Below are positions 1 to 7,065 of a DNA stretch of 7,415 bases, piece after piece; within the stretch, counting starts at the first letter, position 1, and every line of letters begins with the position of its first letter. Source of the stretch: Planctomycetaceae bacterium. Lineage in GTDB: Bacteria; Planctomycetota; Planctomycetia; Pirellulales; UBA1268. The translations under genes were made by a program, and so were the position numbers. The notes beneath the pieces were generated by a model, which ran no database searches, was not told the DNA's origin, and was given only the letters and a program-made list of their open reading frames with translations. The stretch is taken from contig CANETO010000082.1 of assembly GCA_947440895.1 (NCBI GenBank), positions 1 through 7,415 of the forward strand, written 5' to 3'.

Positions 1-86
1 ATGTGGCCAAGGATGGCCTGCTGCCGCTCACTCGCGGTGAAATCCACGCCCAGAAGGAACTGCTCGGCTGGTCCATGGCGAGGTAG
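1..86 (+). CDS. C-terminal end of an unidentified protein (partial)
   Basis: The third forward frame is open from the window edge to a TAG stop at 84-86 and gives 27 residues ending LLGWSMAR. The first complete codon is at base 3. Third codon positions are strongly G/C (about 23 of 27), as expected for a real gene in this genome, and the other two frames look less coding-like. The fragment contains a plausible terminal helix (RGEIHAQKELLGW) but no motif I can tie to a family, so no function is given. The 5' part lies outside the window. The stop is 63 bases before the first possible start of the PDZ protein on the same strand, so co-transcription is possible but not shown. Confidence 0.5.
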   Translation, partial: VAKDGLLPLTRGEIHAQKELLGWSMAR

Positions 87-93
87 TGCCCTG

Positions 94-107
94 CCGGCAC
101 ACGCCGG
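94..107 (+). terminator. Small hairpin after the partial upstream gene (weak terminator candidate)
   Basis: CCGGC-ACAC-GCCGG forms a perfect 5-bp stem with a 4-base loop, 7 bases after the TAG stop at 84-86. The following bases are pyrimidine-rich and include TTT, but there is no continuous T run. It could be a weak terminator or attenuator between the upstream gene and the PDZ gene, or chance in GC-rich DNA. Confidence 0.2.
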
Positions 108-149
108 TCCATTGCCTCTTTGTCTTGATCTGTTCAGAGATTTCCCTGC

Positions 150-1280
150 ATGAACTCAATCACTCGTATGGCTTGGATCATCAGCACCATCATGAAGCTT
201 TCGAGACTCGCTGCCGTCTGTTCGGTCGTGGCCCTGGTTTCCGTTGTGCTGGCCTGTGCGGCGATCCCGTCACGGCAGGCGATCGCACAGGATGTCAGGG
301 TGCGGGAGAGCGTTGCCCCGAGTGCGGTGCCGGGGGCCCGGCCCGCGACGCTGCCGCTGGGCATCATGGCGCAGAACACAGCCACCGGTGTGGAGGTGGT
401 CAGTGTGAATCCGGGGTCGGTGGCTCAGGCCTCCGGCCTGCAGGCGGGTGACACGATCATCAACGTGGCGGGCTATCAGGTGGGCATGGTTGGCGACCGG
501 CTCTACGACGTCGGTGACGAACTGGCCAGGCACGTGAATACCGCCGGCCAGGTGCCGTTGCTGGTTCGCAATGGTCGGACCGGCGGCCTGTCGACAATTC
601 CCGCACAATTCGGCACGGCATCGCGGGCCATCAACGGCGTGCTGAATGCTCCGCAGGGGCTGCAGGTGCCGCCGACCTCGGTGATTACCGTGCGGTTGCT
701 CGACGTCACCGAACCGCAGTGGCGTGACGTGGCGCTCACGCAGGGCCAGCTTCCCGTGGCGCGGGGATTTCCGGTGTCGTATCGGCTCGATCCGCCCGCG
801 GCCACGACCGCCCATCGTTATGCGGTCGATGCACGGGTGGAGGATGCCGGCCGCGTGCTGTTGCAGACGACCGCGCCTGTCACGCTCGCTTCGCTCGATC
901 GTGAGCAAAGGGTCGATCTCACGCTGGCAGGGCAGGCCGCGCCGGCGCCAACGGCCGTGGTGCCCAGTGCCCAAATTCAGCAGTGGATTCAGACCTATCT
1001 TGGCCGTCCGCCGCGGCCCTACGAGACCGAGGTCTGGCTGGCCGATCTCCAGCAGGGGAAATCGCTCACCGACGTACAGGCTGGCATTCTGAGCAGTTCG
1101 GAATATTTCGAGCGGCAGCGTTCCAATCGGGACGTCTACGTTGCCGACGTGTTCCGGCAGTTGTACGGGGTTCCCCCGACGCCGGCGCAACTCGCCGATC
1201 TGCAGGCCCGCTACGATCGAGCTCAGGGCGTACGACTGCCGTTCGTGCAGCAGTTGCAGCAACAGCAGCAGCCGCGGTAA
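150..1280 (+). CDS. Secreted PDZ protein with YbaY-like and DUF4214-like regions
   Basis: The protein is 376 residues if it starts at the ATG at 150. In-frame ATGs also lie at 171 and 192. The start at 192 gives the most typical signal peptide: MKLSR, a hydrophobic core at residues 20-39 and a possible AIA cleavage site near residue 46. VLAC at 33-36 resembles a weak lipobox, so a lipoprotein is possible. Residues about 69-155 form a PDZ-like domain, with the ligand-loop motif LGIM at 70-73 and the typical ASGLQAGDTIINVAG at 94-108. Residues about 175-260 resemble the YbaY/YscW-type lipoprotein domain: ITVRLLDV near 179, then a strand-rich segment containing HRYAVDARVEDAGRVLL. Residues about 274-367 resemble DUF4214 (YLGRPPRPYETEVW, then SSSEYF), followed by a second, similar helical segment. 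The tail is glutamine-rich. No protease catalytic domain is present, so an envelope binding or scaffold role is inferred. Domain assignments are by eye; PDZ is the surest. Confidence 0.88.
   Translation: MNSITRMAWIISTIMKLSRLAAVCSVVALVSVVLACAAIPSRQAIAQDVRVRESVAPSAVPGARPATLPLGIMAQNTATGVEVVSVNPGSVAQASGLQAGDTIINVAGYQVGMVGDRLYDVGDELARHVNTAGQVPLLVRNGRTGGLSTIPAQFGTASRAINGVLNAPQGLQVPPTSVITVRLLDVTEPQWRDVALTQGQLPVARGFPVSYRLDPPAATTAHRYAVDARVEDAGRVLLQTTAPVTLASLDREQRVDLTLAGQAAPAPTAVVPSAQIQQWIQTYLGRPPRPYETEVWLADLQQGKSLTDVQAGILSSSEYFERQRSNRDVYVADVFRQLYGVPPTPAQLADLQARYDRAQGVRLPFVQQLQQQQQPR
1248..1271 (+). repeat. CAG/CAA glutamine-codon tract at the 3' end of the PDZ gene
   Basis: Eight codons read CAG CAG TTG CAG CAA CAG CAG CAG and encode QQLQQQQQ just before the final PR and the stop. 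It is a short, slightly interrupted trinucleotide repeat. Such a tract can vary in length by slippage without breaking the frame. Confidence 0.75.
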
Positions 1281-1284
1281 GGCT

Positions 1285-1302
1285 CCAGTCGGTTGCGGCT
1301 GG
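1285..1302. terminator. Hairpin between two convergent genes (possible shared terminator)
   Basis: CCAGTCG-GTTG-CGGCTGG forms a 7-bp stem (one T-G wobble on the plus strand) with a 4-base loop. It lies within the 24-base gap between the PDZ gene stop (1278-1280, plus) and the SAM hydrolase stop (1305-1307, minus). Its position suits a bidirectional terminator. Neither strand shows a T run after the stem, so a classic intrinsic terminator is doubtful. Confidence 0.35.
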
Positions 1303-1304
1303 CT

Positions 1305-2138
1305 TCAGGCTGGCCCGAACTCTGAGGCCGGTGCATCGATCGCCACCGGCGTGCCGATGCGGGCGTCGAGCCGCTCGTCGGCCCGGCCTTCGACGACGGC
1401 CGCCTCGATGAAGCCCTGGGAGCCCACGAGCGCCACGGCCGTGCCCGGCATCGCTTCGCCATAGGTGCGGACGATGGTCGTGATCTCGTGGAGACCCACG
1501 CGGAGCCGGCCTGCCGCTTCAAGCTGCGGCAGGAGTGAGGCTGGCAGACTGGTCACCAGATTGCCGAAGGCGTCGATGTGGATCACTTCGCCCTGCACGC
1601 CCGTGGGTGTCTCCTCTGACGCGGGCCAGCGGAGTGTTGAGAGCTGGTCGAGCGGATCGCCCAGCGACTCTGGATTCAGTCCATCAAGCAGCCGTGCGGC
1701 CAAGGGGGCGAGCACGTCGCGGCCGTGAAACGTCGCAGATGCCTCGAGCGGCACGCGAATCCTGCGGGCTACGACCAGCGGCAGCCGCTTGAGCGCGAGC
1801 GTGAGCACGCCGTTGTCTGGGCAGAGGAATTCCTGGTAGGCCTGCGGAGGGCCGAGTCTGGCCCAGACGAGCTGTCGTTCCGTGCCCACGCCGGGATCGA
1901 CAACCACGATGTGGAGCGTGCCTGTGGGAAACGCGGGGCAGCTCTGGCCGACCAACCAGGCGGCAGCACGGATGTCGTGGGGCAGCACGTCGTGGGAGAT
2001 GTCAACGAGCGTGAACGGAGTCGTGGCCTGCAGGAGACGCCCCTTCAGCTCGGCGACATATCCGCTGCCGGAGCCGAAGTCGGTGGTGAGCGTGACAACG
2101 CGAGTCATGGCGGTGCCGCCGTTGTCCGCGGCCGTCAC
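1305..2138 (-). CDS. SAM hydrolase / SAM hydroxide adenosyltransferase (DUF62 family)
   Basis: This family uses water/hydroxide to convert S-adenosylmethionine to adenosine and L-methionine; relatives are the fluorinase and chlorinase enzymes. The 277-residue product has the family landmarks in order: TLTTDFG (residues 17-22), DPGVGTER (81-88), FHGRD (137-141), IHIDAFGNLVT (187-196) and a C-terminal VGSQGFIEAAV (238-248). D81, R88 and H138 match the Asp-Arg-His set of archaeal duf-62 hydrolases in identity and approximate spacing, which argues for SAM hydrolysis rather than halogenation. The GTG start at 2138 overlaps the gatB stop as GTGA. An ATG at 2108 would give 267 residues starting MTRVVTLTTDFG and is a real alternative, because the first 10 residues look non-conserved. 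It is the last gene of the rpmB-gatCAB group. The link to tRNA amidation is unexplained. Confidence 0.93.
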   Translation of the reverse strand: MTAADNGGTAMTRVVTLTTDFGSGSGYVAELKGRLLQATTPFTLVDISHDVLPHDIRAAAWLVGQSCPAFPTGTLHIVVVDPGVGTERQLVWARLGPPQAYQEFLCPDNGVLTLALKRLPLVVARRIRVPLEASATFHGRDVLAPLAARLLDGLNPESLGDPLDQLSTLRWPASEETPTGVQGEVIHIDAFGNLVTSLPASLLPQLEAAGRLRVGLHEITTIVRTYGEAMPGTAVALVGSQGFIEAAVVEGRADERLDARIGTPVAIDAPASEFGPA

Positions 2139-3612
2139 TCCATCCCGCGGATCAGGTCGATGCAGACGGCCCGCACCTTCCCCGGATTGACGTTGGCATT
2201 TTTCTTCTTCGCCTGGCCGATCAGTCCGGCGGCGGCCTGCTCCTTCCCACTCTTCACGTCGGCAACGATCTTCGGGTTGGCGGCCAGCAGTTCGCGGCAG
2301 AGGGAGATCACATCGTCGTCGCTGACCGCGGCGATGCCCATGCCCGCCACGACATTATCGACCGGCCGGCCGCTGGTCACCATCTCCGCGAAGATTTCAC
2401 GGGCCCGGCTGGTGTCGAAGTCGCCCTTCTTAATCCGGCCGATCAGGTCGGCGAGGCCCTCCGGCCTGACGGTAAAATCGGAGACCGTGCCATTGGTCTC
2501 GTTGAGGATGCGGAGCACGTCCTGCTGCATCCAGTTACTCGCCACCTTGCCCTCGCCCACGCGGGTGGCGAGGTCCTCGAAGTAGTCGACGAGTTCACGC
2601 CCCTGGTTCACGAGCACATCGGCGTCGTAGGCCGGGATATTCCATTTCGCAGCGAGCGTCTTGCGGAGCGACACGGGCGGCTCGCCCATTTCACCACGGA
2701 TCGAGGCTATTTGTTGTTGAGAGACCGTCACCGGCACCAGGTCGGGCTCGGGGAAGTAGCGGTAGTCGCTCGACTCCTCCTTGTGTCGCTGGGCCCGCGT
2801 GATGCCGGCAGGGTCGTCCCAGCCGCGGGTCTGCTTCGGCGTCTTGCCCATCTCGGCCTTCGTCGCCTGCCAATCCTCCCACTGCCGTGCGGCCTCGTAG
2901 GTGAGGGCCCGCTCGACGGAGCGGAAACTGTTCATGTTCTTGATCTCGACGATCGGCGTCTTGGCAATGCGGCCGTCGGGCTGTGGAATGTGAAGGTTCA
3001 CGTTGGCATCGACGCGGAGGCTCCCCTCCTGCATGTTGCAGTCGCTCACGCCGAGATACACAAGCAACAGTTTGAGTTCGTTGAGCCAGGCCCGTGCATC
3101 CTGCGGGCTTCGCAGGTCGGGCTGTGTCACGATCTCGCACAGCGGCGTGCCGGCGCGGTTCAGATCGATGCGGGTGTCGCCCGTACCGGCGGCTTCGTCG
3201 TGCATGCTCTTGCCGGCATCCTCCTCAAGATGCACGCGGACGATGCCCACGCGACACGGCTCGAACGCTCCCTTCGGATCGACCACCTCCAGGAACCCGT
3301 CGCTCGAAAACGGCAGGTCGAACTGGCTGATCTGATAGCCCTTGGGAAGATCGGGATAGAAGTAGTTCTTGCGGTCCCACTTCGTAAAGGGGGCGATCGT
3401 GCACTCGAGCGCCAGCGCCGCCCGCAACGCGAGGTCGAAGGCCCGTCGGTTCATCACCGGCAGTGAGCCGGGCAGGCCCAGGCAGGTGGGGCAGACCTGT
3501 GTGTTCGGTGCACCGCCAAACTTCGTCGAGCAGCCGCAGAAGAGCTTCGTGCGAGTCATCAGTTGCACGTGCACTTCCAGGCCGATGATCGTGGTGTAGG
3601 GAGCGGTGGTAC

Positions 3613-3616
<4 letters not shown>
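2135..3616 (-). CDS. gatB: Asp-tRNA(Asn)/Glu-tRNA(Gln) amidotransferase subunit B
   Basis: GatB is the subunit that phosphorylates and amidates the tRNA-bound Glu or Asp, using ammonia delivered from GatA. The protein is full length at 493 residues. The N-terminal cradle has GLEVHVQL (E14, H16), followed by a four-cysteine zinc site at C27, C29, C42 and C45. DRKNYFYPDLPKGYQISQ (81-98) is the family's most recognisable motif. HLEEDAGK (129-136) and DLNRAGTPLCEIV (151-163) carry the expected acidic residues. The C-terminal third is the helical YqeY-like tRNA-binding tail, including NPKIVADVKSGKEQA near the end. The ATG start overlaps the gatA stop as ATGA. GGAG (minus strand, 3630-3627) lies 10 bases upstream inside gatA. 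Its own TGA overlaps the GTG of the SAM hydrolase gene. The sequence does not show whether Gln, Asn or both are the in vivo products. Confidence 0.98.
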
Positions 3617-5127
<1,511 letters not shown>

Positions 5128-5193
5128 GGTGATCTGACGACGGCGAAATGAGGCGGGCGGTGACGATACAAGGGTGACGGGGAAAGCAGGCCT

Positions 5194-5511
5194 CTACGCC
5201 GCGCCTGAATCGCCCAGCACGGCCGGCACGAGAAAACACGAGCCGTCGTGTCGCGGTGCCGATTGCAAGGCCTCAGCGGTGGAGAGCGAAGCGACCGGTA
5301 CGTCGTCGCGGAAAACGTTCTGCGTGTCGAGCGGGTGGGCCAGTGGTGCCACGTCAGCCGTGTCGAGTTCGCCCAGCATCGACACGAAGCCGACGATCTT
5401 CGACAGTTCGCCGGTCATCCGTTCCAGATCGGCTTCAGAGAGCGCAAGCCGGGCCAGCAGGCCCACCTTGGCGACATCCTTGCTTGTCAGCGTCTGCGGC
5501 GAAGTGCTCAC
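5194..5511 (-). CDS. gatC: Asp-tRNA(Asn)/Glu-tRNA(Gln) amidotransferase subunit C
   Basis: GatC is the small non-catalytic subunit that wraps between GatA and GatB and stabilises the amidotransferase. The GTG start at 5511 gives 105 residues, close to the family's usual 95-105. The N-terminal helix (TSKDVAKVGLLARLALSEADLERMTGELSKIV) is typical. The C-terminal part has the conserved linker PLAHPLDTQNVFRDDVP followed by LQSAPRHDGSCFLVPAVL, the segment that threads into GatA. An in-frame TTG at 5541 would add 10 residues (MATREEASLS) but has no ribosome-binding site. The GTG has a purine-rich AGAAGAAG about 11 bases upstream, which is only moderate support. It lies 98 bases after rpmB and 66 bases before gatA, probably in one transcript. 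Confidence 0.93.
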   Translation of the reverse strand: MSTSPQTLTSKDVAKVGLLARLALSEADLERMTGELSKIVGFVSMLGELDTADVAPLAHPLDTQNVFRDDVPVASLSTAEALQSAPRHDGSCFLVPAVLGDSGAA

Positions 5512-5585
5512 GCTCAGGCTCGCTTCTTCTCTGGTTGCCAACGGACTCTGGGCGCCACTGCTGCAGCCCAGGTTTCACCGCTTCC

Positions 5586-5599
5586 GGCCTCAGGAGGCC
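5586..5599 (-). other. Short inverted repeat between rpmB and gatC
   Basis: On the minus strand GGCCTCCTGAGGCC can fold as GGCCT-CCTG-AGGCC, 10 bases after the rpmB TGA (5612-5610). No T run follows. It may act as a processing site, a 3'-end stabiliser of rpmB mRNA, or a partial attenuator that lowers gatCAB expression relative to the ribosomal protein. It could also be chance. Confidence 0.3.
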
Positions 5600-5609
5600 T
5601 CGGTCGCGA

Positions 5610-5927
5610 TCAGGGCCGGGCACGCGGACCCGAGGGCACCGCTTCCTCGGCAGAGGGCTTCGCCTTCTCGACGGTCGGGAGCCGGAACGGCTTCTGGCGG
5701 ACGAGTTTCGAAACCTTGCCGCCCTTAATGCACTGCGTGCAGACCAGCATCGACGTGTTGGTGCCACCGAGCGTGACTCGGAGCCGCTGCAGGTTTGGCT
5801 TGAATTTCCGACGGGTGATGCCCGTGACCTTGGTGCCGACGCCGCCGAGGTACTTCGCCTTACCGCGAATGGTGACCTGGTTGCCGACGGAGAAACCCTT
5901 GCCGCAAACCTGACAGGAACGTGCCAC
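5610..5927 (-). CDS. rpmB: 50S ribosomal protein L28, four-cysteine type
   Basis: L28 is a structural protein of the large ribosomal subunit. The 105-residue product starts MARSCQVCGKG, and ITRRKFKPNLQRLRV at 37-51 matches the central rRNA-binding part of the family. C5 and C8 in the first CxxC and C63 and C66 in VCTQC form two knuckles expected to bind one zinc ion, so this is the zinc-containing version of L28. E. coli L28 lacks this set. After about residue 85 there is a non-conserved tail rich in Lys, Ala, Glu and Pro (AKPSAEEAVPSGPRARP), which makes it longer than the roughly 78-residue E. coli protein. The start codon is GTG, fixed by the conserved N-terminus. The bases before it (ACGAGTTGTTCCC) contain no Shine-Dalgarno sequence. 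It is probably the first gene of the rpmB-gatC-gatA-gatB-SAM hydrolase transcript. Confidence 0.97.
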   Translation of the reverse strand: MARSCQVCGKGFSVGNQVTIRGKAKYLGGVGTKVTGITRRKFKPNLQRLRVTLGGTNTSMLVCTQCIKGGKVSKLVRQKPFRLPTVEKAKPSAEEAVPSGPRARP

Positions 5928-5975
5928 GGGAACAACTCGTTAATGGAGGGGGCGAATGGTGAATCGGAATCCCAC

Positions 5976-6003
5976 AGGATAGCGATTGAGCCGTTTTCCG
6001 CAA
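5976..6003 (-). promoter_or_regulatory. Candidate sigma-70-type promoter for rpmB-gatCAB
   Basis: On the minus strand TTGCGG (6003-5998) and TATCCT (5981-5976) are separated by 16 bases. They match the -35 consensus at 3 of 6 positions and the -10 consensus at 4 of 6. Transcription would begin about 40 bases before the rpmB GTG. The fit is modest, and planctomycete promoters are poorly characterised. Confidence 0.25.
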
Positions 6004-6072
6004 GATGAGCCGGCAGAACGACTTGAGACGCTTTCAAAAATGCGGCCTTTTGTGAGGAGCACCGCCGGAATC

Positions 6073-6103
6073 GGCAGAAGTCTCCTTCGCGGGGACTTTC
6101 GCC
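6073..6103. other. Long imperfect hairpin in the hisN-rpmB spacer
   Basis: On the plus strand GGCAGAAGTCTCC (6073-6085) pairs with GGGGACTTTCGCC (6091-6103) around the loop TTCGC. The 13-position stem has one A-C mismatch and two G-T wobbles. On the minus strand, the direction of the neighbouring genes, the same arms have two mismatches and one wobble, so pairing is better in plus-strand RNA. It could be a structured leader, a binding site read in DNA, or part of a small RNA. No T run follows on either strand, so it is not a simple terminator. Confidence 0.45.
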
Positions 6104-6203
6104 GTCGGGCGTGTTGGCAGTGCAGGCCTTGTGAGGGCGAAATTCCAACGCTCGTCGAGCTTCCGTCGATCCCGGCTCCCTGGCCGCATACGTCCCCCAG
6201 TGG

Positions 6204-6224
6204 CAGCACGTTTTCAGCGTGCCG
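6204..6224 (-). terminator. Hairpin overlapping the hisN stop codon (weak terminator candidate)
   Basis: On the minus strand CGGCACG and CGTGCTG form a 7-bp stem (one G-T wobble) around the loop CTGAAAA, which includes the hisN TGA. Flanking CCC and GGG could extend it with an asymmetric bulge. There is no T run after it. It may end or stabilise the lspA-hisN message before the rpmB leader. Confidence 0.3.
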
Positions 6225-7065
6225 GGGAGTTGGTGGAGCCGTCCACCAGCCGCAGCAGTTCCTCGTGGACGAGGCCGTTGGTGGCGATTCCCTCGCCGGA
6301 ATCGATCCGAGGTCGGCCCTGCCAGTCCGAAAACCGGCCGCCTGCCTCGGTGACAACGGTTTCCACGGCGGCGGCGTCCCACGCGTTCATGATGGGATCG
6401 ATCATCACGTCGGCGCGGCCGGTCGCCACCAACAGATACCCGTAGCCGTCGCCCCAGGTCCGCGTCAGCAGGCAGGCCTCCTCAACTCGACGGCGGGCCT
6501 CCAGTCCCCGGGTGGCGCCGTCGGAACGGCGGCCAAACGAAGTGAAGTCGCTGGTGCAGAGGAGCGACTCCGCGAGTCGGCTGCGCCGCGAGACACGGGC
6601 GGACTGCGGAGCGTTTCCGCCGACGACGTGCCATGCCCCGCCGCCCGCACCGGCGTAGACCATTTCAGCGAGCGCTGGGATGGCGATCACACCGAGCACC
6701 CCCCTGCCCTCGTGACGGCAGCCCACGAGCATGGCGTAGAGCGGCACGCCACGGATGAACGACTTCGTGCCGTCGATCGGATCGACCACCCATTCGAATC
6801 CCGATGTGCCGGCAGCCACGCCGGTCTCCTCGCCAAGAAAAGCGTCCTGGGGGAAGGCCGCCAGCAAGTGGCCGCGGAGCTGGGCCTCGGCGGCGCGGTC
6901 GGCCTCCGTGACCGGCGACCGGTCGCTCTTCTCGATGACGGCGAGATCGGCCGCATTGAACCAGCGGAGAGTCGTCGGGGCCGCCAGTGACACTCCTGCG
7001 AGCGCCGCCTCCAGGCGTCGGGAGACCTCTGTGGCCAGGAGTGGATCGAGTTTCGTTGGCGTCAC
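6214..7065 (-). CDS. hisN: Inositol-monophosphatase-family phosphatase, probable histidinol-phosphatase (HisN type)
   Basis: This is a Mg2+-dependent phosphomonoesterase. HisN-type members remove phosphate from histidinol phosphate, the penultimate step of histidine synthesis. The 283-residue product has every metal-site motif: GEE (E79, E80), WVVDPIDGTKSF (D95, D98) and NAWDAA (D230). TWGDGYGYLLVATGRADVMID (about 203-223) resembles the HisN branch more than classic inositol monophosphatases, but substrate calls within this family are error-prone; inositol phosphates, PAP or another sugar phosphate remain possible. The frame stays open up to 7152, but the start is best placed at the GTG at 7065. 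That GTG overlaps the lspA TGA as GTGA and has a perfect AGGAGG 7 bases upstream, while the additional upstream residues (Arg/Gly-rich) look non-coding. No other his gene is nearby. Confidence 0.92.
   Translation of the reverse strand: MTPTKLDPLLATEVSRRLEAALAGVSLAAPTTLRWFNAADLAVIEKSDRSPVTEADRAAEAQLRGHLLAAFPQDAFLGEETGVAAGTSGFEWVVDPIDGTKSFIRGVPLYAMLVGCRHEGRGVLGVIAIPALAEMVYAGAGGGAWHVVGGNAPQSARVSRRSRLAESLLCTSDFTSFGRRSDGATRGLEARRRVEEACLLTRTWGDGYGYLLVATGRADVMIDPIMNAWDAAAVETVVTEAGGRFSDWQGRPRIDSGEGIATNGLVHEELLRLVDGSTNSPAR

Larger units (their letters stand above)
5928..6213. other. Non-coding spacer between hisN and rpmB
   Basis: This 286-base stretch is the longest gap in the window. It is locally richer in A/T than the genes around it (for example the AAAA and TTTTT runs near 6035-6052) and has no reading frame with a recognisable protein. 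Open frames crossing it on either strand run into hisN antisense or out-of-frame sequence. I see no tRNA-like fold. It contains a strong hairpin at 6073-6103 and a weak promoter candidate at 5976-6003, and its right edge adjoins the hairpin at the hisN stop. It probably carries the promoter and leader of the rpmB-gatCAB operon. Confidence 0.6.

Noticed and set aside
270..1262. A 330-codon open frame on the minus strand, antisense to the PDZ gene
   Set aside because: Its composition is Arg/His-rich with no domain, whereas the plus strand has a signal peptide and a clear PDZ motif.
1305..2138. A fluorinase or chlorinase (SAM-dependent halogenase)
   Set aside because: The D81/R88/H138 set matches the hydroxide-using hydrolases of the same superfamily, and there is no halogenated-metabolite gene context.
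1725..2585. A 286-codon plus-strand frame across the SAM hydrolase/gatB junction
   Set aside because: Both minus-strand genes are conserved. The plus-strand frame has no domain or plausible start context.
5928..6213. A tRNA or riboswitch in the hisN-rpmB spacer
   Set aside because: I could not find a cloverleaf, a T-loop GTTCGA-like motif, or a known riboswitch core. Only simple hairpins are visible.
5435..6382. A 315-codon minus-strand frame crossing hisN, the spacer, rpmB and gatC
   Set aside because: It is out of frame with three conserved genes, Arg-rich, and has no recognisable domain.
5986..6990. A 334-codon plus-strand frame covering the spacer and most of hisN
   Set aside because: It is antisense to a well-supported phosphatase and shows no family features. 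Its continuation through the spacer is explained by scarcity of stops in GC-rich DNA.
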